Assembly: GCA_022180725.1 (NCBI GenBank)
Contig: BQMO01000011.1
Coordinates: 45,801-109,800, forward strand
Direction: 5' to 3'
DNA length: 64,000 bases
Origin: Phycisphaerae bacterium
GTDB lineage: Bacteria; Planctomycetota; Phycisphaerae; Phycisphaerales; UBA1924
Part shown: one piece after another, positions 44,730 to 53,392 of the stretch
Position numbering within the stretch: the first letter of the stretch is position 1
Layout of the letters: each line of letters opens with the position of its first letter
The notes under the pieces: model-generated
Seen by the model: only the letters and a program-made list of their open reading frames with translations
Told to the model about the DNA's origin: nothing
Databases searched by the model: none
Translations under genes and position numbers: made by a program

Positions 44730-44759
44730 GGTTTTGATTCAGGGTTCAAGGAGAATCTG

Positions 44760-44948
44760 ATGTCCACGAATGTTGCCGGTGCGCAGTGCGAGTGTCCTGA
44801 GTGCGCGGGGGTGGTTTCCTTTACGCGTCCACCGCTCGCGGGCGAGGTGGTGCGCTGCGGGGAGTGCGGGGTGGAACTTGAGGTTACCGCCACCAGCCCG
44901 CTGACCGTCACGCTCGCGCCCGAGGTGGAGGAGGACTGGGGGGAGTAA
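44760..44948 (+). CDS. lysW: Amino-group carrier protein LysW
   Basis: A 62-residue carrier protein. It holds a zinc ribbon (C12-x2-C15 and C33-x2-C36, with an extra Cys10) and an acidic tail ending in the invariant EDWGE, whose terminal Glu gamma-carboxyl is linked to the amino group of alpha-aminoadipate or glutamate by LysX. The carried intermediate is protected from cyclising while LysZ, LysY and an aminotransferase act, then LysK releases the product. ATG 44760 has AAGGAG six bases upstream. It leads the lysX-Y-Z-K genes. Confidence 0.95.
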   Translation: MSTNVAGAQCECPECAGVVSFTRPPLAGEVVRCGECGVELEVTATSPLTVTLAPEVEEDWGE

Positions 44949-45005
44949 GCGCGTCCGGCTCTGCGTTCCTGGTCCAGTGTCCTTTAGGTACTGAGACATT
45001 CAATC

Positions 45006-45890
45006 ATGATTGCCATCCTTCATTCCCGAGTTCGTGTCGAGGAGCGAATGCTCGCCGAGGCGTGTGCGGCCCGCGGCATCGAGCATGAACTTCTTGACGT
45101 TCGTGAACACGTGTTCGATCTCCACGACCCCGTCCCGTGGCGACGGTTCGATGCGGTGCTGGAGCGCTGCGTGAGCCAGACCGCGGCCACAGCGGTGGTG
45201 CGCGTGTTCGAGGCGTGGGGCGTGCCGTGCATCAACCCGTCACGGGTGATCGACGCGTGCGGGGACAAAGTCGCGACGTCGGCGTTGCTGGTTCGTGCGG
45301 GGGTGCCCACGCCCCGGACGCGCGTCGCGGTCGACGCCGGGGCGGCGCTCCGGGCGGTGGAGGCGAACGGGTATCCGGCGGTGCTGAAGCCGACGGTGGG
45401 GTCGTGGGGGCGGTTGCTCGCGCGGGTGAACGACCGCGACGCCGCGGAGGCGATCCTCGAGCACAAGGAAACGCTCGGCGGCCCGCAGCACGGGGTGTTC
45501 TATGTGCAGGAGCACGTGGACAAGCCCGGTCGCGATCTCCGCGTGTTTGTCGTGGGGGACGAGGCCGTCGCGGGGATCGTGCGGCACAGCGAGCACTGGA
45601 TCACGAACACCGCGCGCGGCGGGCGGGCCGAGCGGCTGGAGATCACGCCGGATATCGCGGACCTGGCGATACGAGCGTCGCGCGCGGTGGGGGGCGGGGT
45701 GCTGGCGGTGGACCTGCTGGAGCACCCGCGCGACGGGCTGCAGGTGAGCGAGATCAACCACACGATGGAGTTTCGGAACAGCGTCGGGCCGACGGGGGTG
45801 GACATCCCCGGGCTGGTCGTCGAGCACGTGTCGCAGATGGCGCGGCGAGCCGCGCCCGTGGCGGGCGGATTCGTGGAGGCCAAGCCATGA
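45006..45890 (+). CDS. lysX: LysW-amino acid ligase (LysX/ArgX, RimK-type ATP-grasp)
   Basis: A 294-residue ATP-grasp ligase of the RimK family that joins the carrier LysW to the amino group of its substrate, using ATP. Diagnostic parts are the N-terminal [19 protein letters not shown], the [10 protein letters not shown] lobe, NTARGG (the glycine-rich loop typical of LysX), and the metal-binding [12 protein letters not shown]. The LysX and ArgX types differ in whether they take alpha-aminoadipate or glutamate; I cannot settle this from motifs. Its stop overlaps the next start by 4 bp. Confidence 0.93.
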   Translation: MIAILHSRVRVEERMLAEACAARGIEHELLDVREHVFDLHDPVPWRRFDAVLERCVSQTAATAVVRVFEAWGVPCINPSRVIDACGDKVATSALLVRAGVPTPRTRVAVDAGAALRAVEANGYPAVLKPTVGSWGRLLARVNDRDAAEAILEHKETLGGPQHGVFYVQEHVDKPGRDLRVFVVGDEAVAGIVRHSEHWITNTARGGRAERLEITPDIADLAIRASRAVGGGVLAVDLLEHPRDGLQVSEINHTMEFRNSVGPTGVDIPGLVVEHVSQMARRAAPVAGGFVEAKP

Positions 45891-46921
45891 GCGGGCGTGT
45901 GCGCGTGTCGATCGTCGGCGGGTCGGGGTACACGGGCGGCGAGTTGCTGCGGTTGATGCTCGATCATCCGCAGGCCGAGGTGGCGCAGGTGACGTCGCGC
46001 CGCATGGTCGGGCAGTTCCTGCACAGCGTTCATCCGAACCTGCGCGGGCGGACGAAGGCGACCTTCGCATCGCCGGACCAGTTGGAAGCGTGCGACGTGT
46101 TGTTTCTCTGTCTGCCGCACGGCGAGGCGGTAAAGGCGATCGATCGGTACGCGGGAATGGCCACGCGGGTGATTGATCTGTCGGCGGACTTTCGGCTGCG
46201 GAGCCGCGAGGCGTACAGAGCGTGGTATGGGGAGGAACACGGGGCGCCGGCGTGGCTGGACCGGTTCGTGTACGGGCTGCCGGAACTGCATCGCGAGCCG
46301 TTGCGTGGCGCCAGGCTGGCGAGCGGGGTGGGGTGTAATGCGACCGCGATGAACCTGGCGTTGTGGCCGCTGGCGCGGGCGGGGCTGATCCGTACGGCGA
46401 TCTGCGATGTGAAAGTGGGGTCGTCGGAGGCCGGCGCCGAGCTCTCGGCCACGAGCCACCACCCCGAGCGCAGCGGCTGTGTGCGGAGTTTCGCCCCGGC
46501 GGGGCATCGGCACCAGGCGGAGGTGCGGCAGGAACTGGGGGAGTTCGAGTTGCACGCGTCGGTGACGAGCGTGGACCTCGTGCGGGGGGTGCTGTGCACG
46601 GGGCACGTGCTGCCGACGAGGGCGATCGGCGAGAAGGAACTGTGGGGGCTGTTCCGCGAGGCGTATCGCGAGGAGCCGTTCGTGCGGATCGTGAAGGACA
46701 AGACGGGGATTCATCGGTACCCGGAGCCGAAGATTCTCGCGGGGACGAACTGGTGCGACGTGGGGTTCGAGGTGGACGAACGGACGGGGCGTGTAGTCGT
46801 GCTGAGCGCGCTGGACAACCTGATGAAGGGGGCGGCGGGTTCGGCGGTGCAGTGCATGAACCTGATGTGCGGCTTTGAGGAACGCGCCGGACTCACGTTT
46901 ACCGGTCTTCACCCGATCTGA
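45887..46921 (+). CDS. lysY: LysW-carried aminoadipyl/glutamyl phosphate reductase (LysY/ArgC)
   Basis: A 344-residue NADPH-dependent reductase of the ArgC family. The Rossmann motif is [14 protein letters not shown] (10-23) and the catalytic cysteine is Cys150 in [11 protein letters not shown]; the GCNATA form is the one used by the LysW-type enzyme rather than ordinary ArgC (usually GCYPTA). The [10 protein letters not shown] segment also resembles LysY of Thermus. It reduces the phosphorylated side chain of the carrier-bound substrate to the semialdehyde. It is preceded by lysX with overlap and followed by lysZ after 47 bases. Confidence 0.93.
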   Translation: MSGRVRVSIVGGSGYTGGELLRLMLDHPQAEVAQVTSRRMVGQFLHSVHPNLRGRTKATFASPDQLEACDVLFLCLPHGEAVKAIDRYAGMATRVIDLSADFRLRSREAYRAWYGEEHGAPAWLDRFVYGLPELHREPLRGARLASGVGCNATAMNLALWPLARAGLIRTAICDVKVGSSEAGAELSATSHHPERSGCVRSFAPAGHRHQAEVRQELGEFELHASVTSVDLVRGVLCTGHVLPTRAIGEKELWGLFREAYREEPFVRIVKDKTGIHRYPEPKILAGTNWCDVGFEVDERTGRVVVLSALDNLMKGAAGSAVQCMNLMCGFEERAGLTFTGLHPI

Positions 46922-46968
46922 CCTCGGCGCCTATCGCATCACCAAGAGAACTTTGCTTGGACCACACC

Positions 46969-47769
46969 ATGATTGTCATCAAGATCGGCGGCAGCGAAGG
47001 AATCGACCTCGACGCGGTAGCGGCGGACGTGGCCTCGCTGGTCGGCTCGGGCCAGCGCCTCGTCATTGTGCATGGCGGCTCGCACGGGACGAACACTCTG
47101 AGCGCGCGGTTGGGCTGCCCGCCGAGATTCATCACGAGTCCCTCGGGGCACACGAGCCGGCGGACGGACCGGGCCACGCTCGAGATTTTCCGCATGGCCT
47201 GCGCCGCCTTCAACATGAACCTCGTCGAGCGCCTCCGGCGCCTGGGCGTCAACGCGATGGGGCTGAGCGGGATCGACGGCGGGCTCTGGGTCGGCCAGCG
47301 CAAGGAGGCCGTGCGCAGCGTCGAGGACGGCCGCGTCGTCATGGTCCGCGACGACTTCACCGGCACCGTTGACCGCGTCAACGCCGACCTCCTCCGCACC
47401 CTCCTCGCCGCCGGCTACGTCCCGGTCATTTCCCCGCCCGGCCTGAGCGAGAAGGGCGAGCCCATCAACGTCGATGCCGATCGCGCGGCGGCGGCCACGG
47501 CCGCGGCGCTCGGCGCGGAGGCACTTCTACTGCTGTCGAACGTGCGTGGATTGCTGCGGAACTTTCCCGACGAATCGACACTCATTGAGCGCGTATCGCG
47601 GGGTGAGATCGGGCGTGCGTCGGAGGCGGCACAGGGACGGATGAAGAAGAAAGTGCTGGGGGCCGGCGAGGCCCTCGGGCGCGGCGTGCGGCGGGTCGTC
47701 ATCGGCGACGCGCGCGTTCAGTCCCCCATCCGCGGCGCCCTCGCCGGCGCAGGAACGGTGTTCGAATGA
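46969..47769 (+). CDS. lysZ: LysW-aminoadipate/glutamate kinase (LysZ)
   Basis: A 266-residue amino acid kinase of the ArgB/LysZ family: IVIKIGGSEG at the N-terminus (phosphate-binding), VIVHGGSHGTN, INVDADRAAAATAAALGAEA and MKKKVLGAGEAL near the C-terminus. It phosphorylates the carboxylate of the substrate held on LysW. ATG 46969 is used; TTG 46957 would add four residues. Its stop overlaps lysK by 4 bp. In the pathway it acts between LysX and LysY. Confidence 0.93.
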   Translation: MIVIKIGGSEGIDLDAVAADVASLVGSGQRLVIVHGGSHGTNTLSARLGCPPRFITSPSGHTSRRTDRATLEIFRMACAAFNMNLVERLRRLGVNAMGLSGIDGGLWVGQRKEAVRSVEDGRVVMVRDDFTGTVDRVNADLLRTLLAAGYVPVISPPGLSEKGEPINVDADRAAAATAAALGAEALLLLSNVRGLLRNFPDESTLIERVSRGEIGRASEAAQGRMKKKVLGAGEALGRGVRRVVIGDARVQSPIRGALAGAGTVFE

Positions 47770-48893
47770 GCGAACTCATGGCCGCTAATCACGCGACTGC
47801 CATTCCGGAAACGCCCGACGAACGACTCCTTCGCGAGTTTGTCGAGATTCCCAGCCTCTCCGGCGGGGAAGGCCCCGCCGCCGCGTACCTCGCCGCCAGA
47901 ATGAACGAGCTCGGCCTCGACGCCGGCGTCGACGAAGCCGGCAACGCCGTCGGCCTCGTCGCCCGCCCCGATCGCCGTGGCCTCTGCGCCGACATTGTGC
48001 TGTTGGGCCACCTGGACACCTTTCCCGGCCACATTCCCGTCCGCCGCGAGGGCGACACGCTTCACGGGCGCGGTACGGTGGACGCGAAGGGTCCCCTCGC
48101 CGCGTTCGTCGTCGCGGCCTCGCGGGCCAGGCTCCCCGAAGGCGTGCGTCTGGTTGTCGTCGGCGCGGTTGAGGAGGAGAGCACGACCTCCAAAGGCGCC
48201 CGCCACGTCGCGGGGCTGTTCCGGCCCGCCGCCGCGATCATCGGCGAGCCTAGCGCGTGGGACGGCGTAACGCTAGGCTACAAGGGCCGCCTGCTCGTGG
48301 ACTACGCGCGCCGTCAGGCCGTCAACCACACCGCCGTCCCACGACCCTCCGCGGCGGACGAGTTCTGTCACTGGTGGGAGGTTGTCCGCGAGCGGGCCGC
48401 GGCCTTCGCCACCGGGCGGCGCGCGTTTGATCTCGTTCAGGCGACGCTCCGGAGCGTGCGAACCGAGAGCGATGGCCTGGAGGACCGGGTGGAGGCCACA
48501 GCCGGCTTCCGGCTGCCGCCGGGCGTGCTCCCTGGGCACATCGAGGAACTCTGCAAGGCCGTGGCCGACAAGCACGCGGTGCTCACCTTTCGCGGCCCGG
48601 AGGTCGCGCACATCGCCGACCGCAACAACGTGGTGGTACGAGCGCTGTCGACGGCGATCCGGGCGGTGGGGGGGCGGCCGCAGCCCAAAGTCAAGACCGG
48701 CACGTGCGACCTCAACGTGCTGGGGCCGATCTGGAACTGCCCCATCGCGGCCTATGGCCCGGGTGACAGCACCCTTGACCACACCCCGCACGAACGCCTC
48801 TCGATGATCGAGTACGCGAGATCGATCGAGGTGCTGATGCGTGCGATCGAAGCGATGGCGGAGGAAATGGCGACATCGAACACAGCGCGATAA
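47766..48893 (+). CDS. lysK: LysW-lysine/ornithine carboxypeptidase (LysK, M20 family)
   Basis: A 375-residue zinc-dependent hydrolase of the M20 family with His82 and Asp84 in GHLDTFPG, the bridging Asp106 in GTVDAKGP, the catalytic pair Glu136-Glu137 in VEEES, GEPSAW and a late His in STLDHTPHER. It cleaves the bond between LysW and the finished lysine (or ornithine), the last step. The domain order and the DHTPHE motif are typical of LysK rather than ordinary ArgE. It ends exactly where the oppositely oriented HDOD gene ends, with no base between the two stop codons. Confidence 0.93.
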   Translation: MSELMAANHATAIPETPDERLLREFVEIPSLSGGEGPAAAYLAARMNELGLDAGVDEAGNAVGLVARPDRRGLCADIVLLGHLDTFPGHIPVRREGDTLHGRGTVDAKGPLAAFVVAASRARLPEGVRLVVVGAVEEESTTSKGARHVAGLFRPAAAIIGEPSAWDGVTLGYKGRLLVDYARRQAVNHTAVPRPSAADEFCHWWEVVRERAAAFATGRRAFDLVQATLRSVRTESDGLEDRVEATAGFRLPPGVLPGHIEELCKAVADKHAVLTFRGPEVAHIADRNNVVVRALSTAIRAVGGRPQPKVKTGTCDLNVLGPIWNCPIAAYGPGDSTLDHTPHERLSMIEYARSIEVLMRAIEAMAEEMATSNTAR

Positions 48894-50690
48894 TCACGCC
48901 GCCTTGAGCACGTCGCGGGCCGCGCGGCAGAAGGTCTCGAACTGGAACGGCCCACGGAGTTCTACCGAGGTGCGTCCCGGCAACACTGACGCACTCTCGC
49001 CCCCCGTCCACCGCAGCACGATCGCGGGCACCGCCGTCCCCGCCTCCCGGTCCATCGCCTCCAGGGCCGCGTTCGCCGCGGCGGCCTCATCGGGTGTCTC
49101 GGCCGCCACAATCGCCACGGTGGGCCTCTCTCCGGAGCCGGCTCGGCGCAGCGCCTCGGCGAGCGTACAAGCGGGCTCGGCCGCGCGGTTGGGGCCGACG
49201 TACACAGGCCGGAAGCCTTCCGGCAGTCGTCGCAGCGCCGCCTTGGCGCGATCGGGCCACGCCCCGCCCGGGGGTGCCGACGCCAGCATCGCCACTTTGA
49301 GGTCCTGGACCTGCGGGGGCACCGTCTCGGTGATGGTCCGCAGGGCGTCCTCTTTCAAGTGCAGGGCCGCGATGAGATCCCCGAGCGGGGCGATGGTCTC
49401 GCCGACGCTGTCCCCGAGCATCATCGCGTGGGCGAGCCCGTCCGCGAGCGCGACGGCGAAGCATGCCTTCATGGACCCGGGCGCGTGCTGTTGGATGGCG
49501 CTGATCGAGGCGTGGTGCAGCACCACGGGCTTGACCAGGGAGCCCGCGAAGCGCCAGGACACCAGCAGTTTTTCCATGAGTTCGGCGTGGTTCAGGCCGA
49601 TCAGGCGCTTCTCGACGGTTTCCAGCGGCAGTTCAAGCGATTGGGCGATTTCAATTACACGTGCGTAGCGATCACCCAGGTGCTCCGCGAGTATGACGCG
49701 GCCGGCGTCATGGAGCAGGCCCATCGTGAACGCGGCGTCGATCTCGGCCGGGGCCCCGCCCGTGGCGCCCATGATCGCGGCGGTGAACAGGCCGACCGCG
49801 ATCGAGTGCTCCCAGAAGAGGTGCATGTTCAGTATCTGGGGCTGACCGCTATTCGCGAACCCGTCCACGATCGCGATATTGAGTACTGCCTGGCGGATCT
49901 GTTCCATGCCGATGCGGCGTACCGCCAGGAGCACCGAATCGACCGGCGCTCCGCGCGAGTACACAGTGGAGTTTGCCAGTTTCAGAACCTTCATCGCGAT
50001 CGCCGGGTCCTGCTTGATGACCTTGGCGATTTCATCGGCGGGAACCTCCGCGCGGCCGGCCATCTGAGAAACGCGCGTGACCGCCGGCGAGAGCGCGTGC
50101 AACTCGCCGGCCTTGGCGATGATCCCGCGGAGTTCGTCGGGCGAAACCAACGGCGGCATGTCCTTGAGCGCGGCTCGGGACTTGATTTGAACAGCCTCGG
50201 GCTGGGTGCGGGCTGGTCGATGCTCAGGCGATGCTGGTTCCGCCGCGGACACATGGGTGACCATGATCGGACCCGAGGGTGACGGCGGCAGGTTGTCAGG
50301 GCACACGGGGACCGGCGCGGACGCCTCGGCGCAGCACGTGCATATTTTCTGCTCCAGGGCATCCATGGTAAACGTGGACTTGAGCACGATATGACGAACG
50401 CCGAAGCTTGCCAGCGTGGCGACGTCATTTCGATCACGAGGATTAGCCAAAGCGATCACAGGAACCTTGGATAATCCTGGGTTTGCCAGCCTCCCCCGGA
50501 GTAACCGAAAGGCTTCGTCATTTTGGAGATCCATGTCAATGATCAGGGCATCGGGTTTCTGAAACGTTGGCGTGGCATTGCCGGATGTGGAAACACCAAG
50601 GGAACGTACCCCGTGGCCACGTAGTTGCAAATACCCGGCGAGAGATTCCCGGTGCAACGCGTCATAAATCATGAGCAGGAGGTTCGCCAT
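48894..50690 (-). CDS. Receiver-like plus HDOD domain signalling protein
   Basis: A 598-residue protein with an N-terminal receiver-like domain (about 1-115) in which Asp52 of LIIDMDLQND is the probable phosphoacceptor and LKSTFTMDALEQKI ends the domain, a Pro-rich linker, an HDOD domain (about 170-370, SPAVTRVSQMAGRAEVPADE, VIKQDPAIAMKVLKLANST, EHSIAVGLFTAAIMGATGGA with an HD-like GLLHDAG) and a C-terminal region of about 230 residues that again looks receiver-like. HDOD proteins often act in signalling without enzymatic activity. The output is unknown. It is upstream-linked to argH by a 148-base gap holding a long inverted repeat. Confidence 0.82.
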   Translation of the reverse strand: MANLLLMIYDALHRESLAGYLQLRGHGVRSLGVSTSGNATPTFQKPDALIIDMDLQNDEAFRLLRGRLANPGLSKVPVIALANPRDRNDVATLASFGVRHIVLKSTFTMDALEQKICTCCAEASAPVPVCPDNLPPSPSGPIMVTHVSAAEPASPEHRPARTQPEAVQIKSRAALKDMPPLVSPDELRGIIAKAGELHALSPAVTRVSQMAGRAEVPADEIAKVIKQDPAIAMKVLKLANSTVYSRGAPVDSVLLAVRRIGMEQIRQAVLNIAIVDGFANSGQPQILNMHLFWEHSIAVGLFTAAIMGATGGAPAEIDAAFTMGLLHDAGRVILAEHLGDRYARVIEIAQSLELPLETVEKRLIGLNHAELMEKLLVSWRFAGSLVKPVVLHHASISAIQQHAPGSMKACFAVALADGLAHAMMLGDSVGETIAPLGDLIAALHLKEDALRTITETVPPQVQDLKVAMLASAPPGGAWPDRAKAALRRLPEGFRPVYVGPNRAAEPACTLAEALRRAGSGERPTVAIVAAETPDEAAAANAALEAMDREAGTAVPAIVLRWTGGESASVLPGRTSVELRGPFQFETFCRAARDVLKAA

Positions 50691-50765
50691 GGTGGAAACA
50701 GCCTACGTGCAGTATCGAACGGACGACGCTCCGAATTTGCGCAACACATCGGAGGGTGTGTGATT

Positions 50766-50810
50766 CGAAAGTCTCAACTTGGGAAATCGACATAGATTCC
50801 CCAACTTTCG
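50766..50810. repeat. Long imperfect inverted repeat downstream of argH
   Basis: A 10-bp stem with one mismatch (50779-50788 with 50795-50804, six-base loop) is enclosed by CGAAAG/CTTTCG (50766-50771 with 50805-50810). It lies after the argH stop and before the HDOD start. No T run follows on either strand; it could be an RNA 3'-end structure or a protein-binding palindrome. Confidence 0.4.
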
Positions 50811-50838
50811 GCTGGTGGAACATCTGGAAAATCACGCA

Positions 50839-52260
50839 TTACGGGAGGGAGTGCGCACTCAGACGAGTCTGCGCTGCGACAAGTGCCCGGGTAACACTGC
50901 TCGGACCCGTACCACCCGGCAATTCACGTCTCGTCAATCCTGCGGTGAGGGCAATCGCCGCGAAGACATCCTGTTCGGCCCTGGGGCAGTGCGCCCGCAA
51001 CTCCGCGAGAGTCAGGTTCTCTAAGGGCGTCTGGTTCGCGAGGGCCGCGCGTACTGCCGCACCGACCTGTTCATGGGCCGTGCGGAAGGGCACCCCCTTG
51101 GCGACGAGGTAGTCCGCGAGGTCGGTGGCGTTGGTGTACCCACCCGCGGCGGCCCGCGCGCACACTTCCCGTCGAACCTTCAGCGTGTCCAGAATCCGCG
51201 GCACGACCCGCAGCCCCAGCGACAGGTGGTCCATCGCGTCGAAGAGGGGTTCCTTGTCTTCCTGGAGGTCTTTGTTGTAGGCGAGGGGCAGTCCCTTCAA
51301 GGTGGTCAGCATGGAGACGAGTGCGCCGACGACGCGGCCCGTCTTTCCGCGGAGCAACTCGGCGGCGTCGGGGTTCTTCTTCTGCGGCATGAGGCTCGAG
51401 CCGCTGGAGACGGCGTCGTCGAACTCGATGAAGCCGAACTCCTGGGAGCCGTAGAGGATGAGGTCTTCGCCGAGGCGCGAGAGATGCGCGGCGGTGAGGG
51501 CGCAGGCCGCGAGCGTTTCAATGACGAAGTCGCGGTCCGAGACGGCGTCGAGCGAGTTGCGTGAGGGCGTGTCGAACCCCAAGTCGCGCGCGAGGGCGGC
51601 GCGGTCGATGGCGTAGGCCGTGCCCGCGAGGGCGCCCGAGCCGAGGGGGCAGACGTTGACGCGTCGGCGTGCGTCGTGGAGGCGTCCCTCGTCGCGTTCG
51701 AGCATTTCGATATAGGCGAGGCACCAGTGCGCCAGCAGCACGGGCTGTGCCCGCTGGAGGTGGGTGTACCCCGGCAACACCGTTCCGATCTCACGCTCGG
51801 CCAGCGCCACCAGCGACCGCCGGCACGCGAGCAGTTCCGCGAGCCGATCATCGATTGCCTCGCGCGTCCACAGACGAAGGTCGGTCGCGACCTGGTCGTT
51901 GCGGCTGCGTCCGGTGTGGAGTTTCTTGCCCAGGTCGCCCACCCGGATGATGAGTTGACGCTCGACCCACGAGTGGATGTCCTCGTCCTGGGTCGCGCGG
52001 CTCTCCGAGCCGTGCCCCAGTACCGCTCCCAGCGGCGCCTCCGGTTCGCGCTCCACCAGCCCCGCCAACTCACCCAGCGCCTTCTCAAGCCGCGTCAACT
52101 CCTCCGCCGAGAGGACGCCCGCACGCGCGATTGCCCGCGCCCACGCGGTCGATCCCGCGATGTCATGCTTCGCCAGGCGGTAGTCGAAGCGCAGTGAATC
52201 ATTGAGCGCCCGGAAGAACGCGTCCGGTCCGGATTCAAATCGTCCACCCCAGAGGGCCAT
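50839..52260 (-). CDS. argH: Argininosuccinate lyase
   Basis: A 473-residue fumarase-superfamily lyase: MALWGGRFESGPDAFFRALN, LHTGRSRNDQVATDLRLW, GYTHLQRAQPVLLAHW and the signature GSSLMPQKKNPDAAELL. It splits argininosuccinate into arginine and fumarate, the last step of arginine synthesis. Its length and all four conserved blocks are normal. It sits near but convergent to the lysW operon; argG is not in the window. The position invites the idea that the LysW genes make ornithine for arginine, but that cannot be concluded from location alone. Confidence 0.96.
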   Translation of the reverse strand: MALWGGRFESGPDAFFRALNDSLRFDYRLAKHDIAGSTAWARAIARAGVLSAEELTRLEKALGELAGLVEREPEAPLGAVLGHGSESRATQDEDIHSWVERQLIIRVGDLGKKLHTGRSRNDQVATDLRLWTREAIDDRLAELLACRRSLVALAEREIGTVLPGYTHLQRAQPVLLAHWCLAYIEMLERDEGRLHDARRRVNVCPLGSGALAGTAYAIDRAALARDLGFDTPSRNSLDAVSDRDFVIETLAACALTAAHLSRLGEDLILYGSQEFGFIEFDDAVSSGSSLMPQKKNPDAAELLRGKTGRVVGALVSMLTTLKGLPLAYNKDLQEDKEPLFDAMDHLSLGLRVVPRILDTLKVRREVCARAAAGGYTNATDLADYLVAKGVPFRTAHEQVGAAVRAALANQTPLENLTLAELRAHCPRAEQDVFAAIALTAGLTRRELPGGTGPSSVTRALVAAQTRLSAHSLP

Positions 52261-52282
52261 GCGTGCGGATTCCTTGGTGGGC

Positions 52283-52873
52283 CTACCGCTTAGCGGAAGT
52301 AATCGTCGTGGATTTCTTGCCGCGTGCTGACGCGCTCGTGACCTTTCGCGTCACTTTTTTCGCGGCCTTTCGCGCCGCGGAGCGCTTGGCCGCGTCCTTG
52401 GTGTTCTGCGCCAGCGATTCCTCGTACGACCTGATGTATGTCTTGAGTGGGACGCGGCGGATCAGTTCGCCGATCACGTCCAGCGGGGCGTCCTCCAGTC
52501 GTTTGAAGCGGATGCAGCACTTGCCCATGTCGAGTTTCTTGCCCGCGGCGGTCCAGGCCTTCCTGAGCCACGTGGCGTGCGCGGTCGGCTTGCTCCCCTC
52601 GCATTCCCAGAACATGTGGCACACATAGAGCGAGATGTACTGCTTCTGCGAGGCCAGCCCCGCGTACCCCAGCGGCATCTTCGGGTCGCAGTGATACCCG
52701 GGCGGGTAGATCGAGTGCGGCACGTAGTACCCGATCATGCCGTACGTCATGCCCTCCTCGATCCCCTTGTCGAGGTTCGCGAGGATGACCTTCCGGAGCG
52801 CCTCGAGCGCGACGCGACGTTCCTCCGGCAGGCTCTTCAGGTACTCCTCGACGGTGGCGGCCTTACTGATCAT
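52283..52873 (-). CDS. DUF1801-domain protein
   Basis: A 196-residue protein with a DUF1801/YdhG-like domain over about 1-130: TVEEYLKSLPEERRVALEAL, GYYVPHSIYPPGYHCD, MPLGYAGLASQKQYISLYVC. Structures in this family are small alpha/beta folds; some members have been linked to iron or frataxin-like roles, but function is unproven. The C-terminal 60 residues are very rich in Lys, Ala and Arg (KRSAARKAAKKVTRKVTSAS), suggesting nucleic-acid binding or simple disorder. It lies 22 bases downstream of argH on the same strand order (argH is transcribed after it). Confidence 0.85.
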   Translation of the reverse strand: MISKAATVEEYLKSLPEERRVALEALRKVILANLDKGIEEGMTYGMIGYYVPHSIYPPGYHCDPKMPLGYAGLASQKQYISLYVCHMFWECEGSKPTAHATWLRKAWTAAGKKLDMGKCCIRFKRLEDAPLDVIGELIRRVPLKTYIRSYEESLAQNTKDAAKRSAARKAAKKVTRKVTSASARGKKSTTITSAKR

Positions 52874-52900
52874 GCCGCCAAGTGTACCCGCGGTCGGGCC

Positions 52901-53392
52901 TCAGCCATGCCGCGCGAGGGCGTGCTCCAGCAGCCCCTCGCACCCCGCTCGAACCATGTGGTACATCTTCTCGAACCCGTCCTCGCCGCCGTAATAGGGA
53001 TCGGGGACGATGATTTCGTGGTGGGGCCTGCCGGCGAGCTCGGGGTCGAAGGAACGAAGAAGGAAGACGCGATCGGACGGCGCGCCGGTCTCGAGCAGGC
53101 GGCGGTGGTTGTCCAGGTCCATCCCGATGAGGTAGTGGAAATGGTCAAAGTCGACATGCGGGCGGAGTTGGCGGGCGCGATGGGCGACGTCCAGGCCGTA
53201 CTTTCGGGCGACGGCTTCGGTGCGGGGGTCGGCGCCTTCCCCGGCGTGCCAGGCGCCGGTGCCGCAGGAGTCGATGGCGAACCGGTCGGCCACGCGCCGG
53301 CGCGTGACAAGATCGGCGAACACGAACTTCGCGAGCGGGCTACGGCAGATGTTGCCGAGGCACACAAAGAGCACGCCGATGCGAGCTGTCAT
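52901..53392 (-). CDS. Low-molecular-weight protein tyrosine phosphatase
   Basis: A 163-residue enzyme with the phosphate-binding loop CLGNICRS (Cys11 to Arg17) and the general acid Asp131 in DPYYGG; Ser and Gly residues fit the family. It removes phosphate from tyrosine in proteins; in bacteria such enzymes often pair with polysaccharide-synthesis kinases. The immediate upstream gene, overlapping by 4 bp, encodes a glycosyltransferase-like protein, which fits surface polysaccharide biology but is only suggestive. Length normal for the family. Confidence 0.93.
   Translation of the reverse strand: MTARIGVLFVCLGNICRSPLAKFVFADLVTRRRVADRFAIDSCGTGAWHAGEGADPRTEAVARKYGLDVAHRARQLRPHVDFDHFHYLIGMDLDNHRRLLETGAPSDRVFLLRSFDPELAGRPHHEIIVPDPYYGGEDGFEKMYHMVRAGCEGLLEHALARHG

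Noticed and set aside
42719..44911. A 730-codon open frame antisense to dsbD and running through tRNA-Gly and lysW
   Set aside because: It crosses a certain tRNA and two conserved genes and has no recognisable motif or domain.
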